Shown: positions 42,131-51,332, counted from the first letter of the stretch. The stretch is DNA of 64,000 nucleotides from Bog-756 sp035531955 (GCA_035531955.1 DATKRZ010000107.1:47680-111679), one strand, 5' to 3'. Translations and numbers: made by a program. The notes: generated from the sequence alone by a model not told the origin.

Positions 42131-43105
42131 GTGAATGTCGTAGAGCTCCTGGGCCTTCCCGCACTCGAAGATCAGCTGAGGCGCCTCGAGCCCCTGCTCG
42201 TGGAGTCCGTGGTCACCGGGGACGACTTCCTCGACGAGGTCACCACCCACCTGCTGGCCGCCGGCGGCAAGCGCCTCCGGCCGGTGCTGGCCCTGGCCAC
42301 CGCCACCTTCGGCGCCGGGGCCGCCTCCCGGGATGATCTCCTGGGTGCGGCGGCCGTGGAGCTGGTCCACCTGGCCTCCCTCTACCACGACGACGTCATG
42401 GACGAGGCCACCGTGCGGCGCAACGTCGAGAGCGTCAACGCCAGGTTCGGCAACCTGGTGGCCATCGTCGCCGGCGACTTCCTGCTGGCCCGTTCCGCCG
42501 AGATCGCGGCCGGTCTGGGCACCGAGATCGCCGCGCTGCTGGCCGCCACGCTGGGTGAGCTCTGCCAGGGACAGGTGGCCGAGGTGCACGCCGCCTACCA
42601 GCTGGGCCGGAGCCAGGACGACTATTCGAGGGCCATCGCCGGTAAGACGGCCTCGCTCATGTCCACGTCGTGCCGGATCGGCGCCCTCACAGGTGGCCTC
42701 CCCCGCCCCCAGGTCGACGCCTTCACGACCTTCGGTCGGTGCTTCGGCATGGTCTTCCAGGTGCGCGACGACATCCTGGACGTCGTCGGGAGCGAGGCGG
42801 AGCTGGGCAAGCCGGCCGGGCAGGACCTGGCCGAGGGCATCTACACCCTTCCCGTCCTCCTGGCCCTGGCCGACCCGGTCGTGGGCCCCGAGCTGAGGCC
42901 GCTGCTGGGCCAGCCCCTGGCGCAGCCCGAACGGGACAAGGCCCGCTCGATCGTGGCCGGGTCGGGGGCCGTCGCCGGCTCGGCGGCCGTGGCCCGTCGC
43001 TACGCCGACCAGGCGGCCACCGCCGCCTTGGCCGGGCCCTCGCCCGAACTGGCCGCCGGGCTGGTCAGCCTGGTCCACTCGTTCGTCGACGACCTGCCCG
43101 ACTAG
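42131..43105 (+). CDS. polyprenyl diphosphate synthase
   Basis: A 324 aa trans-isoprenyl diphosphate synthase (IspA/GrcC/heptaprenyl type). It has GGKRLRPVL, the first aspartate motif LYHDDVMDEA (DDxxD) near residue 90, GDFLLARS, KTASLM and the second motif FQVRDDILD. Chain length cannot be fixed; the residues before the first motif (LVHLAS) suit a longer-chain product such as the menaquinone side chain. The GTG at 42131 has GTAGGAA right before it, unusually close. It is divergent from clpC and in line with the MEP genes nearby that supply its substrate. Confidence 0.92.
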   Translation: MNVVELLGLPALEDQLRRLEPLLVESVVTGDDFLDEVTTHLLAAGGKRLRPVLALATATFGAGAASRDDLLGAAAVELVHLASLYHDDVMDEATVRRNVESVNARFGNLVAIVAGDFLLARSAEIAAGLGTEIAALLAATLGELCQGQVAEVHAAYQLGRSQDDYSRAIAGKTASLMSTSCRIGALTGGLPRPQVDAFTTFGRCFGMVFQVRDDILDVVGSEAELGKPAGQDLAEGIYTLPVLLALADPVVGPELRPLLGQPLAQPERDKARSIVAGSGAVAGSAAVARRYADQAATAALAGPSPELAAGLVSLVHSFVDDLPD

Positions 43106-43197
43106 GGCCGGACCACAGGAGATCCCCGACCGAACGGGGTGCCGGCCATCAAGGCTCGTTCGGCCCCGTCGACGAGGGCTGGGACCGAGGAGGGCGC

Positions 43198-43611
43198 TCA
43201 GGTCCGGGCGACGGAGCCGGTGGCCAACCCGGTGGTCGCGCCCGGCGCCGGGACGTGGCATTTGGCCTCGATGGCCGAGGCGGTCCGGGCCAGTCTTGTC
43301 TTGTACCTGGCACCCTCGAAGCGGGCGATCCGCTTCTTCAGGCGATCGGCCCGCTTGGTGTTGCCGTGCCTTTGGGCCTTGGCCGCCACGGCGTTGAGCT
43401 TCGGCAGCCCGGCGGCGACGTCGGCTTGGAGCTTCTCGATCCGGGTCAGGGCCTTGGTGGCGTTGGCGCAGTCGAAGTGCCTGGCAGACCGCGGGACCGC
43501 CGGGACGGAGGCCGGCGCCGCCCAGGCCAGGCCGGCAGTCCCCAGCGAGATTGCCACCAGCGCCACCGCGCCCGCCACGATCTTCCTGCCCGACGGGATC
43601 GGATGGTTCAT
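43198..43611 (-). CDS. small secreted protein of unknown function
   Basis: A 137 aa protein with a clear Sec signal (MNHPIPSGRKIVAGAVALVA, cleavage after LAWAAP). The mature part is a short, Lys/Arg/Ala-rich helical domain with coiled-coil character (TRIEKLQADVAAGLPKL, AKAQRHGNTKRADRLKKR) and two cysteines. GAGGGAG lies 7 bases before the ATG at 43611. I do not recognise a family. Frames on both strands nearby overlap coaX further upstream and are not part of it. Confidence 0.75.
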   Translation of the reverse strand: MNHPIPSGRKIVAGAVALVAISLGTAGLAWAAPASVPAVPRSARHFDCANATKALTRIEKLQADVAAGLPKLNAVAAKAQRHGNTKRADRLKKRIARFEGARYKTRLARTASAIEAKCHVPAPGATTGLATGSVART

Positions 43612-43759
43612 GGGTTGGCTCCCTCGCAGCTGGTGCCGGCCGTTCCGGATGTCATCCTGAGTCGCCGCCGGTAGGCTTGGCGACCCCGTGACGGGCATCT
43701 TAGGGGCGGCAGACCCCGATGCGCGGTCGGGGCCGGCCCTGGCCCCGGAGATCAGGTCG

Positions 43760-44602
43760 TCAGCCCTCCCCCGGCGCCGGCCGGGTGGGCGAGTTCCGCT
43801 CGAAGATGATCCGCAGCCCGTGCAGGGTGAGCCAGGGCTCGACGTACTCGATCTCGTCGGAGTAGGGGGCGATGAGCTCCGACAGGCCCCCGGTCGCCAC
43901 CACGGTGCACTCGCCGAGCACGGCGGCGAAGCGCCGGCACAGGCCGTCGACCTGCCCGCCGAACCCGTAGAGGGCGCCCGATTGGATCGACTCGACCGTC
44001 GACTTGCCGATGACGCTCCTCGGCTGGACCAGCTCGACGCGGCGGAGGGCGGCCGCGTGGGCGAACAGGGCGTCCAGGCTGATCGCCACCCCCGGGGTGA
44101 TGGCCCCACCGAGGTACTCGCCGGCAGCGGAGATCGCATCGAAGGTGGTGGCGGTGCCCAGGTCCACCACCACGCACGGCCCACCGAAGAGATCGTGGGC
44201 CCCGACGGCGTTGGCGATGCGGTCGGCGCCGACCTCCTTCGGGTTGTCGTAGAGGATGGGCATCCCGCTCCGGACGCCGGGCTCGAGGACCACTGCGGGG
44301 ACCTCGAACCAGCGGGCGACCATCTGGCGGAGGTTGGCGGTGACCAGCGGGACCGACGAGGTGACGGCGATGCCCGAGACGGAGCGGTCGATGTCCAGGC
44401 CGTCCAGGTCCAGCAACTGTGTGAGCAGGAGCGCGTGCTCGTCGGCCGTCCGCTCGGCCACTGTGGACAGCCGCCAGTGGTGGGCGAGGCCCGTCGGCTC
44501 GCTGCCGTCGCGCGGCCCCGGGTCGACCAGCGGCCCGCCCAGGTCGTCGGCAAACAAACCGACGACCGTCTCGGTGTTCCCGACGTCGATGGCGAGCAGC
44601 AT
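43760..44602 (-). CDS. coaX: type III pantothenate kinase
   Basis: A 280 aa ASKHA-fold enzyme that phosphorylates pantothenate in the first step of CoA synthesis, using a monovalent cation. Motifs: AIDVGNTETVVGLF (phosphate 1) at residues 4-17, GADRIANAVGAH, VVDLGTATTFDAI (phosphate 2) and GGAITPGV. ATG 44602 lies 2 bases after the nadC stop; an in-frame GTG at 44614 is possible. It shares an operon with panC, nadB and nadC, so CoA and NAD precursors are made together. Confidence 0.95.
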   Translation of the reverse strand: MLLAIDVGNTETVVGLFADDLGGPLVDPGPRDGSEPTGLAHHWRLSTVAERTADEHALLLTQLLDLDGLDIDRSVSGIAVTSSVPLVTANLRQMVARWFEVPAVVLEPGVRSGMPILYDNPKEVGADRIANAVGAHDLFGGPCVVVDLGTATTFDAISAAGEYLGGAITPGVAISLDALFAHAAALRRVELVQPRSVIGKSTVESIQSGALYGFGGQVDGLCRRFAAVLGECTVVATGGLSELIAPYSDEIEYVEPWLTLHGLRIIFERNSPTRPAPGEG

Positions 44603-44604
44603 GC

Positions 44605-45519
44605 TCAGTCCCACCCACCGGCATCCGCCGACAGGTCGAAGCCCAGATCAAGGACCGGGGCGGAGTGGGTCAGCGCCCCCACCGAGATGAGGTCGGCGCC
44701 GGCGGCGGCCAGCACCGGGGCGCTTTCGAGGGTCACACGCCCCGACACCTCGACGAGCACACCGGAACCGGCGGCGTGCACCAGGGCCGCGCACTCCGCC
44801 ACCTGCGCAGGGCCCATGTTGTCGAGCATCACCACGGTCGCCCCGGCGGTGACCGCCTCGGTGACCTGCTCCGCACGGTCGCACTCCACCTCCACCATGC
44901 GGCCCGGCCACAGGCGCTTCGCCCTCCCCACCGCCGCGGTGATCGAGACCCCCCCCAGGTGGTTGTCCTTGACCAGCACCGCCTCTGACAGGCTGCCCCG
45001 GTGGTTGTGTCCACCACCGGCACGGACCGCGGCCTTCTCGAGTGAGCGCAAACCGGGCGTCGTCTTGCGGGTGTCCAGCACCAGGGTGGAGGGGCTGGCC
45101 CCCCTGACCGCGTCCACGTAGCAGCGGGTCAGCGAGGCCACACCCGAGAGGTGGCCGAGGAAGTTGAGGGCTGTCCGCTCCGCGGTGAGGATCGACCGCA
45201 GCGCCCCGGTGACCACGGCCAGCGCCTCTCCGGGGCCGACGGCAGACCCGTCGTCCTTGAGCCACTCCGCCTCCAGCGAGGGGTCGATCTGCAGGAACGT
45301 CTCGAACGCACAGGCCCGGCCGGCGACCACCCCGGCGGCACGGCTCACGATGCCCACCTCGGCCACCAGTTCCGCCGGGACCAGCGAGGCGGTGAGGTCG
45401 CCCAGCGGCAGTAGGTCCTCGGCGATGGCGCGGGCCACCGCCTCGACCACCGCGGCCCGGGGCGGGTCGAGTGCCGCAGGGCGGTCGGTGACGACCCGCT
45501 GGTCGAATGGGGCGGTCAA
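44605..45519 (-). CDS. nadC: nicotinate-nucleotide pyrophosphorylase (quinolinate phosphoribosyltransferase)
   Basis: A 304 aa enzyme converting quinolinate and PRPP to nicotinate mononucleotide. Typical segments are EDLLPLGDLTASLVP, TALNFLGHLSGVAS, LDTRKTTPGLR, GGGHNHRGSLSEAVLVKDNH and SVGALTHSAPVLDLG. The TTG at 45519 overlaps the nadB stop (TTGA); no later start fits the domain, and the frame upstream is antisense-like material inside nadB. nadA is not in the window. Confidence 0.93.
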   Translation of the reverse strand: MTAPFDQRVVTDRPAALDPPRAAVVEAVARAIAEDLLPLGDLTASLVPAELVAEVGIVSRAAGVVAGRACAFETFLQIDPSLEAEWLKDDGSAVGPGEALAVVTGALRSILTAERTALNFLGHLSGVASLTRCYVDAVRGASPSTLVLDTRKTTPGLRSLEKAAVRAGGGHNHRGSLSEAVLVKDNHLGGVSITAAVGRAKRLWPGRMVEVECDRAEQVTEAVTAGATVVMLDNMGPAQVAECAALVHAAGSGVLVEVSGRVTLESAPVLAAAGADLISVGALTHSAPVLDLGFDLSADAGGWD

Positions 45520-47237
45520 CGGTCGGGTCGCCCGGTGGCGGGCCCACGGCCTGGTGCCCGCTCCGAGGTGGGTGGGACCGGCAAGAAGGCGATGCCGTCC
45601 GCGGTGTGGACGATGCGCCGGCGCCACCGATCCGAGGGCGCCGGGTGGTCGCTGCGGGCATGGGCCCCTCGCGTCTCGCACCGCACGGCCGCCGAACGGA
45701 GGAGGCTGGTGGCCGCCGTGACCAGGTTGGCCAGCTCCCCGTGGGCCCGATCAGCCGGCACCCCCGATCCGACGGCGGCCCCGATGGCCTCGAGCGAGGC
45801 CCCGGCCCCGGCCAGGGACTCCGCGCTCCGGACGACGCCGGCCCCCTCCGTCATGGACCGCTGGAGCTGGTCCCTGGCCTTGGCCACGTCGGTCCCGGCA
45901 CCCCCGGCGGTGGCCGGATCGGCGCCCACCCCCCGCCCCGAGGGCGCGGCCCGGGGCAGATCGGCCGGCGCAAGGTCTCCCCCGAGGAGCGCCGCCATCG
46001 CCCCGGTGGGGGACGGCCCCACCGCACCGTCCAGGATCGACTCGGCCAGCCGGGCGCCGAACACCATGCCCTCCAACAGCGAGTTGGAAGCAAGCCGATT
46101 GGCCCCGTGGACCCCGGTGCAGGCCACCTCGCCCGCCGCCCACAACCCGGGGAGGGCGGTGGCTCCCCAGAGGTCGGTCAGCACACCGCCCGACAGATAG
46201 TGGGCGGCGGGGGCGATGGGCAACCAGTCACGTGACGGATCGAGCCCGATGGCGTGGAGCGAGGCGGCGATGGTCGGGAACCGCGCCCCGAACGAGTCCA
46301 GCGCGGTGGCGTCCAACCACAGGAACTCCACCCCTTGGAGCTGCATCCGTTCCGCCATCGCCCGGCTGACCACGTCCCGGGCGGCCAGCTCGTCGACGAA
46401 CCGATCGCCGTCTGCGTCGCGTACGAGCGCGCCGTGCCCCCGCAGCGCCTCGGACAGGAGCGGGCGGGGCATGGCCGGATGGTGCAGGGCGGTCGGGTGG
46501 AATTGCATGAACTCCACGTCGGCCACCGCCACTCCGGCCCGCAGGGCCATGGCCAGGCCGTCGGCGGTGGCCTCGGCCGGGTTGGTCGTCACCGCGAAGA
46601 GCTGGCCGGCGCCTCCGGTGGCCAGCACCGTCGCTCTGGCCCGGACCTCGACGACCCGGCCCTCGGCGCTGAGGGCGCGCACCCCGGCGCACCGCCCGCC
46701 CTCGACCACGAAGTCGAGGGCGAACCACTCCTCGAGGACCGCCGCCGCGCTGGCCCTGGTGGCATCGACGAGGGCGCGCTCGACCTCGGCCCCGGTGGCA
46801 GCACCCCCGGCGTGGACCACCCTGGCCGTGGAGTGGCCGCCCTCGCGGGCCAGCTCCAACGCCCCACCTGGCCGTCGGTCGAAGACCGCGCCCATGGCGA
46901 TCAGTTCCTCGACGCGAGACGGGCCCTCGTCGACCAGGGTGCGGACCGCGTCGGTGTCGCACAGGCCGGCCCCGGCGGCCAGGGTGTCGGCCAGATGGAG
47001 GTCGGTCGAGTCCTCGTCGCCACCGAGCACCGCGGCGACCCCGCCCTGGGCCCACCGGGTGGCCGACTGGGACAGCTCCGCCTTGGTCAGCACCCCCACG
47101 CGGAGACCGGCGGGCCCGGACCCCGACCCCTCGCCCGGCAGGGGTGCGGCCAGTCGGACGGCGGCCGAGAGGCCGGCCACGCCGCTGCCGAGGACCAGCA
47201 CGTCGAGCACGCCGGGGGCCACGCCGGATCCGGTCAC
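45516..47237 (-). CDS. nadB: L-aspartate oxidase
   Basis: A 573 aa FAD enzyme of the succinate dehydrogenase/fumarate reductase flavoprotein group. It oxidises aspartate to iminoaspartate for quinolinate synthesis. FAD site VLVLGSGVAGLSAAVRLA; SATRWAQGGVAAVLG; GGHSTARVVHAGGAATG; FMQFHPTALHHP; HYLSGGVLTDLWG; GEVACTGVHGANRLASNSLLEG. The GTG start at 47237 lies 7 bases after panC. It has a Pro/Gly-rich insertion around residues 430-455 (APSGRGVGADPATAGGAG). nadC overlaps downstream. Confidence 0.95.
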   Translation of the reverse strand: MTGSGVAPGVLDVLVLGSGVAGLSAAVRLAAPLPGEGSGSGPAGLRVGVLTKAELSQSATRWAQGGVAAVLGGDEDSTDLHLADTLAAGAGLCDTDAVRTLVDEGPSRVEELIAMGAVFDRRPGGALELAREGGHSTARVVHAGGAATGAEVERALVDATRASAAAVLEEWFALDFVVEGGRCAGVRALSAEGRVVEVRARATVLATGGAGQLFAVTTNPAEATADGLAMALRAGVAVADVEFMQFHPTALHHPAMPRPLLSEALRGHGALVRDADGDRFVDELAARDVVSRAMAERMQLQGVEFLWLDATALDSFGARFPTIAASLHAIGLDPSRDWLPIAPAAHYLSGGVLTDLWGATALPGLWAAGEVACTGVHGANRLASNSLLEGMVFGARLAESILDGAVGPSPTGAMAALLGGDLAPADLPRAAPSGRGVGADPATAGGAGTDVAKARDQLQRSMTEGAGVVRSAESLAGAGASLEAIGAAVGSGVPADRAHGELANLVTAATSLLRSAAVRCETRGAHARSDHPAPSDRWRRRIVHTADGIAFLPVPPTSERAPGRGPATGRPDR

Positions 47238-47244
47238 GCCGGGT

Positions 47245-48180
47245 TCAGTGGCCCCGGCAGGGATCGAGGTTGTCGATCAGTCTCACCGGGCCGACGGCCG
47301 CGGCGATCAACAGGCGCAGGGGGCGTTCGGAGGCACAGGAACCGGCCGGCTCGAGGTCGTCGGCGTGCACCACCGCGGCGTAGTCGAGGTCCGCCGCCGG
47401 CTCGCCGGCCACCACCTGCTCCATCACCGACCGCACCGCCGCCGGACTCTCCTCGCCCCGGGCCACCAGGGAGGACCCCGAACGGAGGGCCCGGAACAGG
47501 ACGGGGGCGGCCCGCCGTTGCGCGGGGGAGAGCCGGGAGTTCCGGCTGGACAGGGCCAGTCCGTCCCCGTCCCGCACCGTGTCACAGCCGACCACCTCGA
47601 CGGGCAGGGAGAGGTCGCCGGCCACCCGACGGACCAGGGCCAGCTGTTGGAAGTCCTTCTCACCGAAGTAGGCCCGGCACCGCCCGGCGGCGGAGAGCAA
47701 CTTGGTCACCACGGTGGCCACCCCGTCGAAGTGGCCGGGCCGGGAAGCCCCCTCCCACCGGGCGGCCAGGGTCGGGTGCGACACCTTGGTCATCACCGAG
47801 CCGAGCCCATCGGGGTACATCTCGGCGACCGTCGGGGCGAAGACCAGCTGACCGCCGGCCGAAGCCACCACCTCGAGGTCGCTCCCGAGGGTACGCGGGT
47901 AGGCGGCCAGGTCGGCCCGGTCACCGAATTGGGTGGGGTTGACGAAGATCGACACCGCCACCACGTCGCACTCGTCGGCGGCGCGCCGGATGAGCGACCG
48001 GTGCCCGTCGTGCAACGCCCCCATGGTGGGGACCACCCCCACGGTCCGGCCGGAACGACGGACGGCATCGAGGGCCCGTGCGTACCCGTCGACCGTCTCC
48101 ACCACGGGCACCGCCGCCGCAGGCGCCGGCTGCAGAAGCGTCGGTCCGTCGACGGGCGCCACCGCCAGGGCGCTGGTCAT
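47245..48180 (-). CDS. panC: pantothenate synthetase
   Basis: A 311 aa ATP-dependent ligase joining pantoate and beta-alanine. It has VPTMGALHDGHRSLI (the HxGH motif), SIFVNPTQFG, FGEKDFQQLALVRR and SSRNSRL in place of KMSKS. The first 25 residues are an extra Ala/Pro leader. The ATG at 48180 overlaps the stop of the DUF2520 gene (ATGA). panD, adjacent in mycobacteria, is missing here. Confidence 0.95.
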   Translation of the reverse strand: MTSALAVAPVDGPTLLQPAPAAAVPVVETVDGYARALDAVRRSGRTVGVVPTMGALHDGHRSLIRRAADECDVVAVSIFVNPTQFGDRADLAAYPRTLGSDLEVVASAGGQLVFAPTVAEMYPDGLGSVMTKVSHPTLAARWEGASRPGHFDGVATVVTKLLSAAGRCRAYFGEKDFQQLALVRRVAGDLSLPVEVVGCDTVRDGDGLALSSRNSRLSPAQRRAAPVLFRALRSGSSLVARGEESPAAVRSVMEQVVAGEPAADLDYAAVVHADDLEPAGSCASERPLRLLIAAAVGPVRLIDNLDPCRGH

Positions 48181-48962
48181 GCCACCTGCCCGACTTCGGC
48201 CAGGCCGCCGGTCGCCGGGGCGGCCTGCTCCGACGGGTCCATCGACAGCCTCCGGGCCAGTCCGACCATGGCGTCGTAGGCGGCGAGCTCCGTGCGGTGC
48301 CCGGCCATGGCCGACAGCGCCGTCCGGTGCCGCTCCACCGTGTCCCAGTCGCCGCGCCGCGCCGGGCCGGTGAGAGCGTGGCGGGGACCGAGCTCCAAGG
48401 CGTCGGAGGCGGCGGCGCGGACCAGGCCGGCGAAGGCGTCGAGCGGCAGTCCGACGGTGGCGGCCACCCGCTCCACCTGCCCGATGAGGGCCACCAGGTG
48501 GTTGGCGGCGATGGAGGCGGCGGCGTGGTACGCGGTCCGGGCGTCGTCGCCCACCTCGACGACCTGCCCTCCCAGGGCGGCGGCCAGCTGGCGGGTCATC
48601 GGGTCACCGGAGACGGCAAAGGTGATCCCCGAGCGCAGGCGCTCCGCTCCGACGGCCGGCGTCGGCAGGGGCGTGAGGGGATGGAGCGAGCCGCGTCGGG
48701 AATGGCCGGTGAGCACCTCGAGGCCCAGCGAGCCCGAGAGGTGGATGACCGCCGTGGTGTCGACGGGGCGCACCGCAGCCGCCACCTTACGGACCTCGTC
48801 GTCGGGGGTGGCGATGACCAGCAGGTCGACGCCGGTGGCGGCACCGGCGACCGGGGCGTTGCGACCGAGCGCGCCCAGCGACTCGTAGTCCCCCACAGCG
48901 GTGAGCGCTGCCATCAGCGACCGCCCGGCCCGGCCCGGCCCGATCGTACGGAATCTGGTCAC
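48177..48962 (-). CDS. Rossmann-like plus DUF2520 domain protein
   Basis: A 261 aa protein with an N-terminal NAD(P)-binding fold (FRTIGPGRAGRSLMAAL) and a C-terminal helical DUF2520 domain (DARTAYHAAASIAANHLVALIG). The same gene stands before panC in mycobacteria (Rv3603c). The fold is like that of ketopantoate and hydroxyacid reductases, so a ketopantoate-reductase (PanE-like) role is attractive but unproven. The GTG start at 48962 follows AAGGGG. It overlaps panC by four bases. Confidence 0.88.
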   Translation of the reverse strand: MTRFRTIGPGRAGRSLMAALTAVGDYESLGALGRNAPVAGAATGVDLLVIATPDDEVRKVAAAVRPVDTTAVIHLSGSLGLEVLTGHSRRGSLHPLTPLPTPAVGAERLRSGITFAVSGDPMTRQLAAALGGQVVEVGDDARTAYHAAASIAANHLVALIGQVERVAATVGLPLDAFAGLVRAAASDALELGPRHALTGPARRGDWDTVERHRTALSAMAGHRTELAAYDAMVGLARRLSMDPSEQAAPATGGLAEVGQVA

Positions 48963-49028
48963 GAGACCCCTTTCGACGTTCCGGCCCCAGCGGGTGCCGT
49001 TCGCGTCAGAGAATCCTGGTGATGCGGG

Positions 49029-49523
49029 TCACAGTGTACCCACGACGGCGACCCGGCCACCAGCGGCATCGAGGTCGGCGTCGTCCACCAGCTCCGGGGC
49101 CAGCTCGCCCAGGGGGGCCAGGACGAACCGTCGCTGGCGCCACCTCGGGTGGGGCACGGTCAGCTCGGGGTCGTCCATGGCCACGCCGTCGATCCACAGC
49201 AGGTCGGCGTCGAGGGTCCGCGGCCCCCACCGGGCGGCGCGCACCCGGCCGGCTGCCGCCTCCAGACGACGGCACTCCTCCAGCAGGCGGTACGGGTCGG
49301 TCCCCGGGGGCACGGCCAGCTCGACCACAAGATTGAGGTACGGGCCCTGCCCTTCGGGGCCGCCCACCGGCTCGGTCTCGTAGACCCGGGATACCGCGGT
49401 GACCGGGGCCCGGGTGCCCGCTCTGAGCTGGTCGACGGCCCGGCGCAGGTGGGCCCACCGGTCGCCCAGATTGGAACCGAGCCCCAGGAATGCCCTGACG
49501 GTGGGCGGTCCGGGTCCGGTCAC
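49029..49523 (-). CDS. folK: 2-amino-4-hydroxy-6-hydroxymethyldihydropteridine pyrophosphokinase
   Basis: A 164 aa HPPK, which transfers pyrophosphate from ATP to the pterin in folate synthesis. It shows AFLGLGSNLGDRWAHL, YETEPVGG, RRLEAAAGR, RWGPRTLDADLL with the Mg-binding aspartates, and PHPRWRQRRFVLAPL. The GTG at 49523 overlaps the folB stop by four bases. The DUF2520 gene begins 66 bp downstream. Confidence 0.95.
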   Translation of the reverse strand: MTGPGPPTVRAFLGLGSNLGDRWAHLRRAVDQLRAGTRAPVTAVSRVYETEPVGGPEGQGPYLNLVVELAVPPGTDPYRLLEECRRLEAAAGRVRAARWGPRTLDADLLWIDGVAMDDPELTVPHPRWRQRRFVLAPLGELAPELVDDADLDAAGGRVAVVGTL

Positions 49524-49933
49524 CGGCGCCGGGTGATCCGGACCCCCACCGTGGCGATGTCCATGGCCAGGGGCGGCTGCAGCTTGCGCAGGCCCACGGT
49601 GACTGCGGTGATCCGGGGGTCGGCCTCCAGGGTGACCCGGGCGACTGCGCCGGCCAGCGCCTCGAGGAGCTGGTAGGAGGGCGGTCCGGACACGGTCCCG
49701 GCCGCGGCCTCCGCCACCCGGGCGTAGTCCACGGTGTCGGACAGGCGGTCGGTGCCGGCGGCGGCGGCGAGGTCAACCCACAGTTCGAGGTCGACCTCGA
49801 AGGGCTGGGCCCGCTCCCTCTCCTCGGGCAGGACCCCGTGGGTCCCCACCACCCGGATGGAGCGGAGCTGGATCCGGTCTCCCCCGACCTCCCCGGGGAC
49901 GCCCGGCGGCGGTGGCCCGGAGGTGCCCGTCAC
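49520..49933 (-). CDS. folB: dihydroneopterin aldolase
   Basis: A 137 aa T-fold enzyme cleaving dihydroneopterin. It has the typical RSIRVVGTHGVLPEERERAQPFEV, split here as RSIRVVGTHGVLPEE and RERAQPFEVDL, DTVDYARVAEAA, the catalytic glutamate region LLEALAGAVA, and VTVGLRKLQPPL. The GTG start at 49933 overlaps the stop of the pseudophosphatase gene (GTGA), adding a short Pro-rich N-terminus; the domain starts near residue 18. folK follows with a further overlap. Confidence 0.94.
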   Translation of the reverse strand: MTGTSGPPPPGVPGEVGGDRIQLRSIRVVGTHGVLPEERERAQPFEVDLELWVDLAAAAGTDRLSDTVDYARVAEAAAGTVSGPPSYQLLEALAGAVARVTLEADPRITAVTVGLRKLQPPLAMDIATVGVRITRRR

Positions 49934-50475
49934 CCGCCGTCGGGGGCGGCGCCACCCGGGCCGGGGTGGACCGACGCCGGCGACAGTTGGCCGGCGAAGG
50001 CCACCAGTTGGCGGCCGCTCGGCCCCATGGCATGCCCGGTCATGTGCTCGAGCACGGTGATGGCCTGGGGCCCGCTCGGCAGCCGGTCCGACCAGAGCAG
50101 GTACCCGGCCACGACCCCGGTCACCCGGTCGCCCAGCTCCTCTTGATGCACCAGCAGCCGTTCGCCACCGGTCAGCCGCGTGTGCAGCTCGCGATAGAGA
50201 TCGGCGAGCACGCCCCGGGCGTCGCCCACGAGGGGCAGTGGGAAGTGCTCGCAGGCCATCGACTTCTCCTCGTAGGCCTGGAGGTTGTGGGAGGAGGGCA
50301 GGAGGGAGATGACCCGGTTGAACCCCTGGACCTGCAGCCAGATGATCTCTTCCTGCCGGCGCACCTTGCGGTGGTTGGGGGCGAATCCGCCGGGCCGCTC
50401 GCTCACCGCCAGGCGGTCCTTGATCACCCAGGTGAAGTTGCGGGGCGGTATGCCGGCGGCCCATTTCCCCTTCAC
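49930..50475 (-). CDS. dual-specificity-phosphatase-like protein lacking the catalytic cysteine
   Basis: A 181 aa protein whose C-terminal part has the wording of dual-specificity phosphatases: NRVISLLPSSHNLQAYEE, then LLVHQEELGDRVTGVVAGYLLW. At the phosphate loop the family has HCx5R; here it is HQEELGDR, with the distance to the arginine kept but the cysteine changed to glutamine. It should therefore not be an active cysteine phosphatase, and may bind a phosphate ligand or partner. Both ends overlap neighbours by four bases: GTGA with folP upstream and GTGA with folB downstream, so its dose is tied to folate enzymes. Family assignment is by pattern only. Confidence 0.7.
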   Translation of the reverse strand: MKGKWAAGIPPRNFTWVIKDRLAVSERPGGFAPNHRKVRRQEEIIWLQVQGFNRVISLLPSSHNLQAYEEKSMACEHFPLPLVGDARGVLADLYRELHTRLTGGERLLVHQEELGDRVTGVVAGYLLWSDRLPSGPQAITVLEHMTGHAMGPSGRQLVAFAGQLSPASVHPGPGGAAPDGG

Positions 50476-51332
50476 TCGCCGGCCTCCGGACGGCCGGAGC
50501 ACCCGTTCGACCGGGGCGCTGGAACGGTGCCGGGCCGCCCCACCAACAGTGCGGCCTGCACGGTGGCGGACACGTCGTGGACCCGGACCATCCGCGCCCC
50601 TTCCTGCATGGCCCAGGTGGCCGTGGCCAGTGAGGCCGGCAGGCGCTCGGCGACCGGGGCGACCGAGCCGTCGGCCGATCTCGCCACCTGGCCGAGGAAG
50701 CCCTTGCGGCTGGTGCCTACCAGGACGGGATAGCCGGTGGCCACCATGTCTGACACCGAGCCGAGCAGCGCCAGGTTGTGCTCCACGGTCTTGCCGAAGC
50801 CGATGCCGGGATCGATCCAGACCTCTTCCACACCGGCCGCCGCGGCCTGGCCGGCCCGGTCGACCAGCAGGGCGGTGACCTCCGCCACCACGTCGTCGTA
50901 GTGGGGGTCCCGCTGCATGGACTTCGGGGTTCCCGAGCGGTGCATGGCCACCCAGCCGGCCCCGCACCGGGCCGCCACCGGCCACAGGGCGGCGGAGACG
51001 TCGTTGATCAGGGTGGCTCCCGCCCCGACGGCAGCCTCGGCCACCACCGGCTTGGTGGTGTCGATGGACAGCCTCACCTGCCCGGCCAGCGCCTCGATGA
51101 CCGGGATGACCCGCCGTATCTCCTCGTCGGCCGGCACCGGGTCGGCCCCCGGCCGGGTGGACTCTCCGCCCACGTCGACGACGTCCGCACCCTCTGCGAT
51201 CATCTCATGTGCTCTCATGATTGCCCGCTCGCTCTGGAACCATTCGCCACCATCCGAGAACGAGTCGGGGGTGACGTTGAGGACGCCCATGACCAGTGGG
51301 CGGTCCTCCTCGATGGGACTGGGCATGGACAC
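50472..51332 (-). CDS. folP: dihydropteroate synthase
   Basis: A 286 aa TIM-barrel enzyme, the sulfonamide target, joining the pterin pyrophosphate to p-aminobenzoate. It has MGVLNVTPDSFSDGG at about 15-29, DVGGESTRPGA, SIDTTKP, WIDPGIGFGKTVEHN and GTSRKGFLG. The GTG at 51332 or the nearby ATG (51326) could be the start. folE lies 48 bp upstream. The stop overlaps the pseudophosphatase gene. Confidence 0.96.
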   Translation of the reverse strand: MSMPSPIEEDRPLVMGVLNVTPDSFSDGGEWFQSERAIMRAHEMIAEGADVVDVGGESTRPGADPVPADEEIRRVIPVIEALAGQVRLSIDTTKPVVAEAAVGAGATLINDVSAALWPVAARCGAGWVAMHRSGTPKSMQRDPHYDDVVAEVTALLVDRAGQAAAAGVEEVWIDPGIGFGKTVEHNLALLGSVSDMVATGYPVLVGTSRKGFLGQVARSADGSVAPVAERLPASLATATWAMQEGARMVRVHDVSATVQAALLVGRPGTVPAPRSNGCSGRPEAGE

